The position numbers were made by a program, and so were the translations under genes. The notes beneath the pieces were generated by a model. That model searched no databases and was not told the origin of the DNA. It saw only the letters and a program-made list of their open reading frames with translations. This document shows, in pieces, positions 9,464-17,843 of a DNA stretch of 64,000 bases. The stretch comes from Gammaproteobacteria bacterium. Lineage in GTDB: Bacteria; Pseudomonadota; Gammaproteobacteria; Pseudomonadales; Pseudohongiellaceae. Within the stretch, counting starts at the first letter, position 1; each line of letters opens with the position of its first letter. The DNA lies in the NCBI GenBank assembly GCA_024639905.1, contig JAHEGE010000004.1:1-64000 (forward strand), written 5' to 3'.

Positions 9464-9488
9464 ATGGGATCGAGAAAGCATCGCCGAA

Positions 9489-9524
9489 GGGGTCTGGCAC
9501 TCGCTGCCTGACCCCGGGTTTGAC
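9489..9524. repeat. REP-like palindrome, long-loop form (second exact copy)
   Basis: Identical over 36 bases to 7536-7571. GGGGTC/GACCCC arms with inner GGCA/TGCC, then the shared tail GGGTTTGAC. Confidence 0.75.
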
Positions 9525-9543
9525 CTTCAGCGTAAAAGGATCT

Positions 9544-9570
9544 CGTAAAAGGGGCCTTACCCCTTTTACG
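9544..9570. repeat. REP-like palindrome with 11-bp stem
   Basis: CGTAAAAGGGG (9544-9554) pairs with CCCCTTTTACG (9560-9570) around CCTTA. It lies ten bases beyond the gcdH stop and can form a strong terminator-like hairpin. Confidence 0.75.
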
Positions 9571-9579
9571 CGCCCGCTT

Positions 9580-10773
9580 TTAAGTGCCGGTGAAAGACTG
9601 GATGCCTGTCTGCGCGCGGCCAAGGATGAGCGCGTGAATATCCGACGTGCCCTCGTAGGTGTTGACGACCTCGAGGTTTTGCATGTGACGCATCACCGGG
9701 TAGTCATCCGAGATGCCGTTACCGCCGAGCATGTCGCGTGCCTCACGAGCGGCGGCGAGCGCCTTCTCGCAGGAGTTGCGCTTGAGCAGCGAGATCAGTG
9801 GTACAGCCAGTTTGCCTTCGTCTTTCAGGCGGCAGGCTTGCAAGCAGCCCTGCAGCGCGAGCGAGAGCTCGGTTTGCATAATGGCTAGCTTTTTCTGAAT
9901 GAGCTGATTGGCTGCCAGCGGACGGCCGAACTGCTTGCGGTCTAGCGTGTATTGCAGCGCCGCGTGCCAGCAGGTTTCACCCGCGCCAAGCGCGCCCCAG
10001 GCGATGCCTAAGCGCGCAGAGTTTAGGCAAGAGAACGGGCCATTGAGTCCGCGCGCCTTGGGCAGTTTGTTTTCTGCCGGAACGAAGACTTCGTCCATTA
10101 CGATCTCGCCAGTGACGGACGCACGCAGTGCGAGCTTGCCTTCAATCTTCGGCGCGCTCAGGCCTTCCATACCCTTCTCAAGGATAAAGCCGCCGATCAC
10201 ACCGTCGTCGTCTTTTGCCCACACGATGAAAACATCGGCGAAGGGCGAGTTGCTGATCCAGTTCTTCGCGCCAGTCAGGCGGAAACCGCCGTCGACGCTG
10301 CGCGCGCGAGTGATCATGCTGCCGGGGTCGGAGCCGTGGTCGGGCTCGGTTAGGCCGAAACAGCCGATGTATTCGCCCGTGGCGAGCTTGGGCAGGTATT
10401 TCTGCTTCTGCTCTTCGCTGCCGAATTCGTTAATGGGGTGCATGACGAGGCTAGACTGTACGCTCATCATCGAGCGGTAGCCGGAGTCTACGGCTTCGAT
10501 TTCTTTCGCGGCGAGGCCGTAGCACACGTAGTTAACGCCCGCGCAGCCATAGCCTTCGATCGTCGAACCGAGCAGGCCGAGGGCGCCCATTTCACGGAAG
10601 ATTTCAGGGTCGGTTTGCTCGTTGCGGTAGGCATCCTTCACGCGGGGCAGCAGTTTTTCCTGTGCATACTGGCGTGCGGTGTCGCGCACGAGGCGCTCCT
10701 CTTCGCTGAGCTGAGATTCCATGAGGAACGGGTCTTTCCAGTCAAACTGCGCGTTGTCCGAACGAACAGACAT
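9580..10773 (-). CDS. gcdH: Glutaryl-CoA dehydrogenase
   Basis: 397 residues, usual for the family. FAD enzyme oxidising and decarboxylating glutaryl-CoA to crotonyl-CoA in lysine/tryptophan breakdown. Acyl-CoA dehydrogenase signatures include [14 protein letters not shown] (about 145-158) and [14 protein letters not shown]. The C-terminal [22 protein letters not shown] carries the catalytic glutamate near 374 in the glutaryl-CoA-specific context. AGGAGA lies five bases before the ATG. It stands alone, so a cognate regulator or CoA-transferase gene is not nearby. Confidence 0.94.
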   Translation of the reverse strand: MSVRSDNAQFDWKDPFLMESQLSEEERLVRDTARQYAQEKLLPRVKDAYRNEQTDPEIFREMGALGLLGSTIEGYGCAGVNYVCYGLAAKEIEAVDSGYRSMMSVQSSLVMHPINEFGSEEQKQKYLPKLATGEYIGCFGLTEPDHGSDPGSMITRARSVDGGFRLTGAKNWISNSPFADVFIVWAKDDDGVIGGFILEKGMEGLSAPKIEGKLALRASVTGEIVMDEVFVPAENKLPKARGLNGPFSCLNSARLGIAWGALGAGETCWHAALQYTLDRKQFGRPLAANQLIQKKLAIMQTELSLALQGCLQACRLKDEGKLAVPLISLLKRNSCEKALAAAREARDMLGGNGISDDYPVMRHMQNLEVVNTYEGTSDIHALILGRAQTGIQSFTGT

Positions 10774-10887
10774 AGTCTTCTCCTAAATCTATTGGGCTTG
10801 CAAGCGTGCGATTCTATCAAACTACGTCGGTTTTCCCTATGCCGGATGCGGGCAAGATGGTAACGCGTTGTCGTCGGAGTAACGAAT

Positions 10888-10907
10888 AGGGGTCTGACCC
10901 CTTTTTC
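10888..10907. repeat. REP-like palindrome, short form, before uvrD
   Basis: AGGGGTC (10888-10894) and GACCCCT (10896-10902) around one T, followed by TTTTT on the plus strand. It overlaps the region where a -35 element for uvrD would fall. Confidence 0.7.
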
Positions 10908-10925
10908 TTCTGCTAGAATGAGGGG
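10891..10925 (+). promoter_or_regulatory. Predicted extended -10 promoter of uvrD
   Basis: TGCTAGAAT (10911-10919) is a good extended -10 box. Transcription starting about seven bases downstream would begin at or within a base or two of the uvrD ATG at 10926, implying a leaderless or nearly leaderless mRNA. No good -35 is seen; the position is occupied by the REP-like palindrome. Confidence 0.45.
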
Positions 10926-13136
10926 ATGGATGTCTCTCATATACTCGATTCGCTTAACGATGAGCAACGCAATGCCGTTGCTAATCCCAGCCAACACCTC
11001 TTAGTGCTCGCCGGCGCCGGCAGCGGCAAGACGCGCGTGCTCGTGCATCGTATCGCCTGGCTTTTGGAAGCAGAGCAGGTGTCGCCGTTTTCTATTCTGG
11101 CGGTGACCTTTACCAACAAAGCCGCGCGCGAGATGCGCCACCGCATCGAATCGCTGATGGGTCAGGCTTTCGGCGGCATGTGGGTTGGCACTTTCCATGG
11201 GCTTGCGCACCGCTTGTTACGCACGCACTGGCAAGAGGCGGGGCTGATTCAGGATTTTCAGATCCTCGATAGTGACGATCAACTGCGCCTGATTAAGCGC
11301 ATTAATCGCGAGCTGCAAATCGACGAAGAGCGTTGGCCGGCTAAGCAATGTCAGTGGTATATCAACGGTCAGAAAGACGAAGGCCTGCGCGCCGCCAACA
11401 TCGACGATTTTGGCGACGACTACACCAAAACCATGCTGCGCATTTACCGCGCCTACGAGATCGCCTGCGACCGAGGCGGCATGATCGACTTTGGTGAGAT
11501 CCTGCTGCGTTCGCACGAGCTGTGGCTTAAGAATCCACAGATACTCGACCACTATCAGCGGCGCTTCCAGCATATTTTGGTCGACGAATTTCAAGACACC
11601 AACTCCATTCAGTACGCGTGGCTACGTGTGCTCGCGGGCCGCGGCAGTAACCTCATGGTGGTGGGCGACGACGACCAATCTATTTACGGTTGGCGTGGCG
11701 CGAAGATCGAAAACATTCAGCAGTTCAATACCGATTTTCAAGGCGCGCAGCTGGTTAAACTCGAACAGAATTATCGCTCGACGAAAAACATTCTCGATGC
11801 TGCCAACAGCCTGATTACCAATAATGCTGGGCGGCTTGGTAAGCAGCTGTGGACCGAAGGCGTAGCCGGCGAGCCGATCAGTTTGTACGAGGCCTTTAAC
11901 GAGCAAGACGAAGCGCGCTTTGTCGTGGATCGCCTGCAGGACTGGTTTAATGGCGGCAATCGCCGCGTCGATTCTGCGGTGCTGTATCGCTCTAACGCGC
12001 AGTCGCGCGAGCTCGAAGAGGCGCTGCTGCGCGTGGGCATGCCGTATCGCATTTACGGCGGCCAGCGTTTTTACGAGCGGCTCGAAATTAAAAACGCGCT
12101 GGCTTACTTGCGGCTTGTGACGAATCGCTTCGACGACACGGCGATCGAGCGGATTATTAACGTGCCCACGCGCGGCATCGGCGGACGCACGCTTGAGCTG
12201 CTGCGGCAAGTGGCGCGCGACCGCGATTTCTCCTTGTGGGAAGCAGCGGTGGTTTCGGTCAATGACTCTTTATTAACCGCTCGCGCGGCAAATTCTGTGC
12301 TCGCGTTTCTTGAACTTATCGACGGGCTTGATGAGTCCTGCCGCGACCTCGAGCTGTACGCCAAGGCCGATCGCATTATCAAGGCTACCGGCTTAATCGC
12401 GCATCACGAGAAAGAAGGCGGCGAGAAAGCGCGGGCGCGCATCGAAAACCTTGAAGAGCTGGTGACGGCGGCAAGCAGTTTCGATGTTACCGATTCCGAA
12501 GAAGAGCTCGACACGACCTCATCGGCGTTCCTCGCCGCGTTCCTCGACCAAGCGGCGCTAGACGCCGGCGAAGGACAAGCCGCAGCAGATGAAGACGCGG
12601 TGCAGCTAATGACTCTTCACAGCGCTAAGGGTCTTGAGTTTGATCTCGTGTTCTTGGTCGGCATGGAGGAAGGGCTTTTCCCGCACAAAATGTCGATGGA
12701 CGATCTCGCCGGTTTAGAAGAAGAGCGGCGGCTCGCTTACGTGGGGATTACCCGCGCCAAACATAAGCTGTACCTGAGCCACGCCGAGTCGCGTCGTATG
12801 CACGGCGAGATTAATCTCTGCCGGCCGTCGCGCTTCGTACGCGAAGTGCCGCGCGCCCTTATCGAAGAGGTCAGGCTGAAGTCCACCATTAGTCGACCTG
12901 CCGTTAGCGGCCCAAAACTCGGGCGCAAGAATCCGAGCGGCAGCTTAGATGGCAGCGTGGGCGTGCCGCAAACAAGCCTGTCTCTCGGCCAGCGTGTTAT
13001 TCACGGTAAATTCGGCGAGGGCGTGGTGCTTAACTACGAAGGCCAAGGCAGTAACGCGCGCGTGCAGGTCAACTTCGACGGCGCCGGCAGCAAGTGGCTG
13101 GTGCTTTCGTATGCCAAACTTGAGGTATTGGGCTAG
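10926..13136 (+). CDS. uvrD: DNA helicase II UvrD
   Basis: 736 residues, similar to E. coli UvrD (720). SF1A helicase that releases UvrC and the incised oligonucleotide in excision repair and acts with MutL in mismatch repair. Seen: DSLNDEQRNAV start, Walker A AGAGSGKT (about 29-37), VDEFQDTN Walker B, GDDDQSIYGWRGA, VALYRS-type motif IV, LMTLHSAKGLEFD, and YVGITRAKHKL. A short Tudor-like C-terminus ends in WLVLSYAKLEVL. The start matches the family consensus MDVS. Only GAGGGG directly abuts the ATG. Confidence 0.96.
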   Translation: MDVSHILDSLNDEQRNAVANPSQHLLVLAGAGSGKTRVLVHRIAWLLEAEQVSPFSILAVTFTNKAAREMRHRIESLMGQAFGGMWVGTFHGLAHRLLRTHWQEAGLIQDFQILDSDDQLRLIKRINRELQIDEERWPAKQCQWYINGQKDEGLRAANIDDFGDDYTKTMLRIYRAYEIACDRGGMIDFGEILLRSHELWLKNPQILDHYQRRFQHILVDEFQDTNSIQYAWLRVLAGRGSNLMVVGDDDQSIYGWRGAKIENIQQFNTDFQGAQLVKLEQNYRSTKNILDAANSLITNNAGRLGKQLWTEGVAGEPISLYEAFNEQDEARFVVDRLQDWFNGGNRRVDSAVLYRSNAQSRELEEALLRVGMPYRIYGGQRFYERLEIKNALAYLRLVTNRFDDTAIERIINVPTRGIGGRTLELLRQVARDRDFSLWEAAVVSVNDSLLTARAANSVLAFLELIDGLDESCRDLELYAKADRIIKATGLIAHHEKEGGEKARARIENLEELVTAASSFDVTDSEEELDTTSSAFLAAFLDQAALDAGEGQAAADEDAVQLMTLHSAKGLEFDLVFLVGMEEGLFPHKMSMDDLAGLEEERRLAYVGITRAKHKLYLSHAESRRMHGEINLCRPSRFVREVPRALIEEVRLKSTISRPAVSGPKLGRKNPSGSLDGSVGVPQTSLSLGQRVIHGKFGEGVVLNYEGQGSNARVQVNFDGAGSKWLVLSYAKLEVLG

Positions 13137-13170
13137 GCGCTGCCGCCTGCTAGGCTACGCCGGAATAAGC

Positions 13171-13207
13171 GTGGGGAAAATGCATCGTTGAAAGACCTGA
13201 CCCCGGG
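13171..13207 (+). repeat. Left 37-nt inverted repeat around dctP
   Basis: Matches the reverse complement of 14362-14398 at 35 of 37 positions (differences at the 6th and 18th base). It contains the AAAGACCTGACCCCGGG core of the local repeat family. Together the two arms enclose the dctP gene. Confidence 0.8.
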
Positions 13208-13300
13208 TTTGCCGTTTTGTTGAAAGACCTGACCCCGGGTTTGCCGTTTTATTCGTTGGAGAAATGTGATGAGGAAAGACCTGACCCCGGGTTTGATTTT
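13187..13300 (+). repeat. Tandem 32-nt repeats ending inside the dctP signal peptide
   Basis: Two adjacent copies of a 32-nt unit (13187-13218, 13219-13250) differ at no position I can see. A third partial copy (about 13274-13294) has AAAGACCTGACCCCGGGTTTG in frame at the dctP start, where it encodes KDLTPGL. The core is shared with the right inverted-repeat arm at 14362. Confidence 0.75.
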
Positions 13301-14360
13301 GGTGTTGGCGTTGTTGGTGGGCTGTTCGGAGGCGCCGGTTGAGTCGGCGGCCGGGCCGGCGGCGGCGCAGCAGACCTATGAGTGGAAGCTGATTACGTCT
13401 TGGCCGAAGAATTTGCCGGCGCTGGGCACTACGCCAGAGTTTTTCGCGGATATCGTCGACGAGATGAGCGCGGGCAGGATGAAGATCCGCGTGTTCGGCG
13501 CAGGCGAGATCGTCGGCGCGCTCGATGTGTTTGATGCGGTGTCCTCGGGCGTGGCAGAGATCGGCCACTCGGGGGCGTATTACTGGCAGGGCAAGATTGC
13601 AGGCACGCCTTTCTTCTCGACGATTCCCTTCGGACTTACCGGCGTGGAGATGAACGCGTGGCTAGACTACGGCGGCGGCAAGGAGCTGTGGCGTGAGATT
13701 TACGAGCCATTTAATTTGTATCCAACGCGCGGCGGTAATTCTGGCACGCAGATGTTTGGCTGGTTTAACAAAGAGATTAATTCGCTCGACGACGTGAAGG
13801 GATTAAAGATGCGCATCCCTGGCCTCGGTGGCGAAGTGTTCCGCCGTGCGGGCGGGCTACCCGTGACGATGGGCGTAGGCGATGTCTTCACCGCGATGCA
13901 AACCGGCGCGCTAGACGCGACCGAGTTCGTCGGCCCTTATAATGACCTCTCGGTGGGCTACCAAGATGTCGCCGAGTTTTATTACTACCCCGGTTGGCAC
14001 GAGCCCGGTTCGACCATCGAGTTGGTGTTCAACAAAGAAGAACTCGATGCCCTGCCCGCGGATCTGCGAGCGATCGTGCTTAACGCCGCCGAGGTTATGA
14101 ACCAGAAGCTCTACGACGAGTACACGGCGCTCAATAACGCCGCGCTGCAGACGCTCATTAACGAGCACGGCGTTAAACTGCGCAAGCTGCCCGACGACGT
14201 CCTCGCCGAGTTCAAACGCCTATCAGCTGACGTCGTCAGCGAGCTGGCCAACACCGATGAGACCACTCGCCGCATCTACGAGTCCTACTCGGCGTTCCAA
14301 AATGGCGTAGAAAACTACCACGCCATCTCCGAAGAAGCCTACACCGACGCCCGCCGCTAA
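13269..14360 (+). CDS. dctP: TRAP transporter solute-binding lipoprotein (DctP/TakP-like)
   Basis: 363 residues. ATG at 13269 follows GGAG (13258-13261); an in-frame GTG lies one codon before. A lipoprotein signal (LALLVGC lipobox, Cys near 19) anchors it in the periplasm. The body is a DctP fold with YEWKLITSWPKNLPALG at the mature start and the conserved GLKMRIPGLGG segment with its carboxylate-binding arginine. TakP-type relatives bind 2-oxoacids; the ligand here is inferred. Its permease genes lie 0.5 kb away in convergent orientation. The first codons of the signal come from a local DNA repeat. Confidence 0.88.
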   Translation: MRKDLTPGLILVLALLVGCSEAPVESAAGPAAAQQTYEWKLITSWPKNLPALGTTPEFFADIVDEMSAGRMKIRVFGAGEIVGALDVFDAVSSGVAEIGHSGAYYWQGKIAGTPFFSTIPFGLTGVEMNAWLDYGGGKELWREIYEPFNLYPTRGGNSGTQMFGWFNKEINSLDDVKGLKMRIPGLGGEVFRRAGGLPVTMGVGDVFTAMQTGALDATEFVGPYNDLSVGYQDVAEFYYYPGWHEPGSTIELVFNKEELDALPADLRAIVLNAAEVMNQKLYDEYTALNNAALQTLINEHGVKLRKLPDDVLAEFKRLSADVVSELANTDETTRRIYESYSAFQNGVENYHAISEEAYTDARR

Positions 14361-14361
14361 C

Positions 14362-14398
14362 CCCGGGGTCAGGTCTTTCATCGATGCATTTTTCCCAC
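14362..14398 (-). repeat. Right 37-nt inverted repeat around dctP
   Basis: Begins two bases after the dctP stop. Inverted partner of 13171-13207 with two mismatches. It lies between convergent dctP and the thioesterase gene and may terminate one or both. Confidence 0.8.
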
Positions 14399-14409
14399 AA
14401 TTCTCGCGG

Positions 14410-14811
14410 CTAGGCGGGCTTCGGAGCTTGCTCCGGCAGCCGCCGCGGCTTGCCGTGCTCATCGATCGCCACGAAGACGAACAAGCCGTCGGCCACCTGG
14501 CTTACGCCCTTCTCTGAATCGAACGGCGTGGTCCACACCTCGACCGCGATATCTAGCGAGGTGCGGCCACGGCGCGTGACGTGAGTGTAGCAGCTCACAA
14601 CATCGCCCACGCCCACTGGCTTCATGAAGTTCACATTTTTAATCGACACGGTCACCGATCTGCCCGCGCATTCGTGTTTGCTGCTAATGCCCGCGGCGAT
14701 GTCCATCTGCGACACGAGCCAGCCGCCGAAGATGTCACCTTGGGCGTTGGTGTCTTTGGGCATCGAGAAGGTTTGTAAGGCGAGAATGCCGGTTGGGGAT
14801 TGTGTTGCCAT
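14410..14811 (-). CDS. yciA: Acyl-CoA thioesterase, YciA family
   Basis: 133 residues, single hotdog fold. YciA hydrolyses acyl-CoAs to free acids and CoA in the cytosol. Conserved: MPKDTNAQGDIFGGWLVSQMD (residues 17-37, with the catalytic Asp/Gly region), NFMKPVGVGD and EVWT. ATG at 14811 has GGAA upstream; a TTG at 14832 would extend it by seven residues and has no ribosome binding site. It lies 34 bases after dctM on the same strand, so it may be read from the TRAP permease transcript. Confidence 0.88.
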   Translation of the reverse strand: MATQSPTGILALQTFSMPKDTNAQGDIFGGWLVSQMDIAAGISSKHECAGRSVTVSIKNVNFMKPVGVGDVVSCYTHVTRRGRTSLDIAVEVWTTPFDSEKGVSQVADGLFVFVAIDEHGKPRRLPEQAPKPA

Positions 14812-14845
14812 GTTTAGTTCCAAAGCGCTCAAGTAAGAAAAAGGG

Positions 14846-16234
14846 TTAGCCCAACACGCCCGGCAGCCACGTGACCAGTTCCGGTATCAAGGCGAGCAGC
14901 AGCAGCAATGCCAACTGCAGCGCAACGAAGGGAATCACGCCGCGGTAAATGTCCTGCGTGCGAATCTCCGGCGGGGCGACGCTGCGTAAGTAAAACAGCG
15001 AAAAACCGAAAGGCGGCGTGAGGAAAGACGTTTGCAGGTTGACCGCGATCATCACGCCGAGCCAGATAGGATCGACGCCCATAGCCAACAAGATCGGCCC
15101 AACGATTGGCACGACCATGAAGGTGATCTCGATGAAGTCGAGGATAAATCCCAGCAAGAAGATGAGCAGCATCACCACAAACAGCGCCGAGAATGTGCCG
15201 CCAGGCAGGTTAACCAGCACCTCTTCGATGAGCACGTCGCCACCGAAGCCGCGGAACACCGAGGAGAACACGGCGGCGCCCACGAGGATCAAATACACCA
15301 TAGAGGTCACACGCAGGGTCTCGAGGCTCACCGCATGGAGTGTACCGAGGCTCAGCGCGCGTTTCGTCGTGGCAAGGAATAAGGCGCCCAGTGCCCCGAC
15401 ACTGGCAGCCTCTGTCGGCGTGGCGATGCCCAACAGGATAGAGCCGAGGACTGCGACGACAAGGAACACCGGCGGCAACAAGCCCTTGATGAGGGCGAGC
15501 GCGAGGCTCTGCTTGCCGCTGCGCAGCGCTTGCACTTCCTCCGCAGGCAGCGGCGGGGCATCTTGGGGGCGCAGCACTGCGGTAAGCAGCACGTAAGCCG
15601 CATAGCTAAACACGAGCAAAAGGCCGGGGATGATGGCGCCGGCGAACAGATCGCCAATCGAGATGGTCTGCGGCGCGAACACCCCGCTATTTAGCTGCGA
15701 CTGTTGGAAGGCGTTGGCGATGACCTCACCAAGCAGTACCAGGCAGATAGACGGCGGGATAATTTGACCCAGCGTGCCGGTAGCACACAGGGTGCCCGCG
15801 GCGAGGCTCGGCTTATACCCTGCCTTCAACATAGTCGGCAGCGACAGGATGCCCATGGTAACCACCGTGGCGCCAACGATGCCGGTGCTAGCGGCTAATA
15901 GCATGCCCACGAGCACGACCGACAAGCCCAGCCCGCCGGGGACGCGCGCGAACACTACTGCCATGTTCTGCAGCAGATCGTCGGCCACGCGGCTCTTCTC
16001 GAGCATCGTGCCCATAAACACGAAGAGCGGCACTGCCAGCAGGTTTTGATTGGTGAGAATACCGTAGAGCCGGTTGGGGATGAGCTCAAGGTAGATGATG
16101 TCGAAAAGCCCTAGGCTCAGGCCCAAACCGGCGAAGCCTAGCGACACGCCGGTGAGGGTTAGCGCCACGGGATAGCCGAGCATCAGCGTGCCACAGATCA
16201 CGACGAAAAACAGCAGCGGCATGAGTTCAGTCAA
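14846..16234 (-). CDS. dctM: TRAP transporter large permease DctM
   Basis: 462 residues with about 12-13 hydrophobic segments. This is the ion-coupled translocation subunit of a TRAP uptake system in the inner membrane. Family motifs are present, such as GIVGATVVTMGILSLP, ATGTLGQIIPPS and the TPTEAASVGALGA stretch. It overlaps dctQ by eight bases, so the two permease subunits are coupled. The likely solute-binding partner is the convergent dctP at 13269. Confidence 0.93.
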   Translation of the reverse strand: MTELMPLLFFVVICGTLMLGYPVALTLTGVSLGFAGLGLSLGLFDIIYLELIPNRLYGILTNQNLLAVPLFVFMGTMLEKSRVADDLLQNMAVVFARVPGGLGLSVVLVGMLLAASTGIVGATVVTMGILSLPTMLKAGYKPSLAAGTLCATGTLGQIIPPSICLVLLGEVIANAFQQSQLNSGVFAPQTISIGDLFAGAIIPGLLLVFSYAAYVLLTAVLRPQDAPPLPAEEVQALRSGKQSLALALIKGLLPPVFLVVAVLGSILLGIATPTEAASVGALGALFLATTKRALSLGTLHAVSLETLRVTSMVYLILVGAAVFSSVFRGFGGDVLIEEVLVNLPGGTFSALFVVMLLIFLLGFILDFIEITFMVVPIVGPILLAMGVDPIWLGVMIAVNLQTSFLTPPFGFSLFYLRSVAPPEIRTQDIYRGVIPFVALQLALLLLLALIPELVTWLPGVLG

Positions 16235-16847
16235 GTTTCATGCTCTTTTCTGGATTAGTAAGCGTTCGCTTTACATCGGCTGGCGCAGCGAACGCGGTGG
16301 TGGCTGACTTAATCAGCTCAGACAGCCCTTGCAAGCCCAGCAGAGCCGCGAGCACCAGAATCATCGATTTGAGCAAGAACACGAAGGGCAGGCCGCTCGT
16401 CTCGGGCGAGCCCTCGCGGATGCGCCACGCCACCGCCACATAGTCCCAGCTCGATACGGCGATGAAGACCGCCGCCGGCAGCAGGAACAGCAGGGCGCCG
16501 AGGATATCGACAAGCGCTTTTCCGCGGGGTTCTAGCCGTGAATAGAAGATGTCGACCCGCACGTGGCCCTGTTCCTTGAGCGTATAGCCGGCGCCCAATA
16601 CGAACAGTGCGCCGTTGATATACATGACGCTCTCTTGCAGCGCGATGGAGCCGATTTGGAACCCGTAGCGCAGCACCACAATAAAGCCCACGACCAGCAC
16701 GAGCACGAAGCTCAGCCACGCCGCCGCACGCCCCAACCGCTCGGACGACTCATCGATAACCCGACTCACGGCCTGCGCCGCCGGAGCGACGCTGCGCCAT
16801 GGCGACACCGGCTGGGCTTTGCTAGGGGGAATGGCTGTGCTTGGCAT
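16227..16847 (-). CDS. dctQ: TRAP transporter small permease DctQ
   Basis: 206 residues from ATG at 16847. The longer open frame upstream is cysteine-rich, non-membrane sequence overlapping the next gene and is not credible. Four membrane helices are visible in the DctQ pattern, with LQESVMYINGALFVLGAGYTLKEQGHVRVDIFY in the middle: the conserved glutamate and HVRVD motif. It pairs with DctM to form the membrane complex. A weak AGAG precedes the start; a GTG at 16871 is an alternative. Confidence 0.85.
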   Translation of the reverse strand: MPSTAIPPSKAQPVSPWRSVAPAAQAVSRVIDESSERLGRAAAWLSFVLVLVVGFIVVLRYGFQIGSIALQESVMYINGALFVLGAGYTLKEQGHVRVDIFYSRLEPRGKALVDILGALLFLLPAAVFIAVSSWDYVAVAWRIREGSPETSGLPFVFLLKSMILVLAALLGLQGLSELIKSATTAFAAPADVKRTLTNPEKSMKLD

Positions 16848-16917
16848 CGCGCTCTTGGCTCTCTGACTCACATCGTGTTTTTGTGGGGGCGAAGTATCGC
16901 ACAGATTTGGGTGCTGG

Positions 16918-17274
16918 TTAGCCCCACAGCACGCGCAGCAACTGATAAGACAGCACCGCCACACAAACGGCGAGCCCGATGACGCAGACGCCGAGCAGAC
17001 GATAGCCGAGCCGGCGCAGCCAGATAGACACCCTGGTAGTCCACGCGGCGTCTGGCGTGTGGGCAGGAACCGCATGGAAAAGCCCGCCGACACTGAGAAA
17101 AAGCAGCGCCCAGAGGAATGCTAACAGGCTGGCCATCGCGCTGGCGTCGCCCTCGAGAGCCTGCGCGCCCACGAGCCTCGTGCCAAACACGGCCAGGGCA
17201 GCCACGGCAAAGAGCCACAGCAGCCGGCGGAATCGGTGTAAATGGCTAGCAATTCGCGCGAGGCGCTCTATCAT
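16918..17274 (-). CDS. Small membrane protein, unknown function
   Basis: 118 residues with three hydrophobic segments (about 17-35, 45-66, 88-113) and basic ends. It lies 70 bases upstream of dctQ on the same strand and may share its promoter. Family not recognised. Divergent from the DUF4265-like gene at 17319. No strong ribosome binding site is seen, which lowers certainty about the start. Confidence 0.6.
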   Translation of the reverse strand: MIERLARIASHLHRFRRLLWLFAVAALAVFGTRLVGAQALEGDASAMASLLAFLWALLFLSVGGLFHAVPAHTPDAAWTTRVSIWLRRLGYRLLGVCVIGLAVCVAVLSYQLLRVLWG

Positions 17275-17318
17275 AGGGATCTCGTGGACGCTTAGGGCGC
17301 TGGCCCAATTTAAAAATT

Positions 17319-17816
17319 ATGACCCAGAGTATAGAGAAGATCGAGCTGCCCTTTATTGCGGGCTTTAATCCAGACGACCAGCCGGTCTTCGAGTCACTTG
17401 AGGTCGAGCTGTTAGACGCAGGCTCAGACGAGGTGCGCCTGCTGCGCTCGCCGCTACTCACGCGCAATCTCGCCGCTGGCGACAAGCTCAAGGTGCTTAA
17501 CCCCGCCGGCGCCGAATACGAGCTGCTCGAGCGCAGCGGCAATCTGAGCATCAGGGTCATGCGTAGGGAATCCATAGAGGAGCTGGAGCAGGCGCTGACG
17601 CCTAAGTTGGAAAAACTCGGCGGCGCGCTCGACTTCAGTAACCCCCGCGCGCTGGTCTATTCCATCCATGTGTCACTCGGTTTCGGCCCCATCGAAGAAC
17701 TGCTTAACGACGCCTGTGCGCGCTTCGAAGGCGCGGTCTGGAACTACGGCAACGTGTACGACCCAGAAGATGGCACGACGCCGATGGAATGGTGGCTCGA
17801 TCTCGACGAGAAATAA
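17319..17816 (+). CDS. DUF4265-like cytosolic protein
   Basis: 165 residues, acidic, soluble, no signal or membrane helix. The general pattern (LNAAGDKLKVLN, ...SIHVSLGFGPIEELL..., C-terminal WNYGNVYDPEDGTTPMEWWLDL) resembles DUF4265 proteins, but this is recognition by eye. ATG at 17319 has no clear ribosome binding site and is preceded by an A/T-rich tract, so it may be weakly translated or leaderless. It is followed 27 bases later by yaaA. Confidence 0.65.
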   Translation: MTQSIEKIELPFIAGFNPDDQPVFESLEVELLDAGSDEVRLLRSPLLTRNLAAGDKLKVLNPAGAEYELLERSGNLSIRVMRRESIEELEQALTPKLEKLGGALDFSNPRALVYSIHVSLGFGPIEELLNDACARFEGAVWNYGNVYDPEDGTTPMEWWLDLDEK

Positions 17817-17843
17817 CTCACTAAAGAATCCAGAGTAATTAGT

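Noticed and set aside
13155-13568. Minus-strand frame spanning the tandem repeats and dctP start
   Set aside because: Its apparent repeats come only from the DNA repeats; Arg/His-rich and no start signal.
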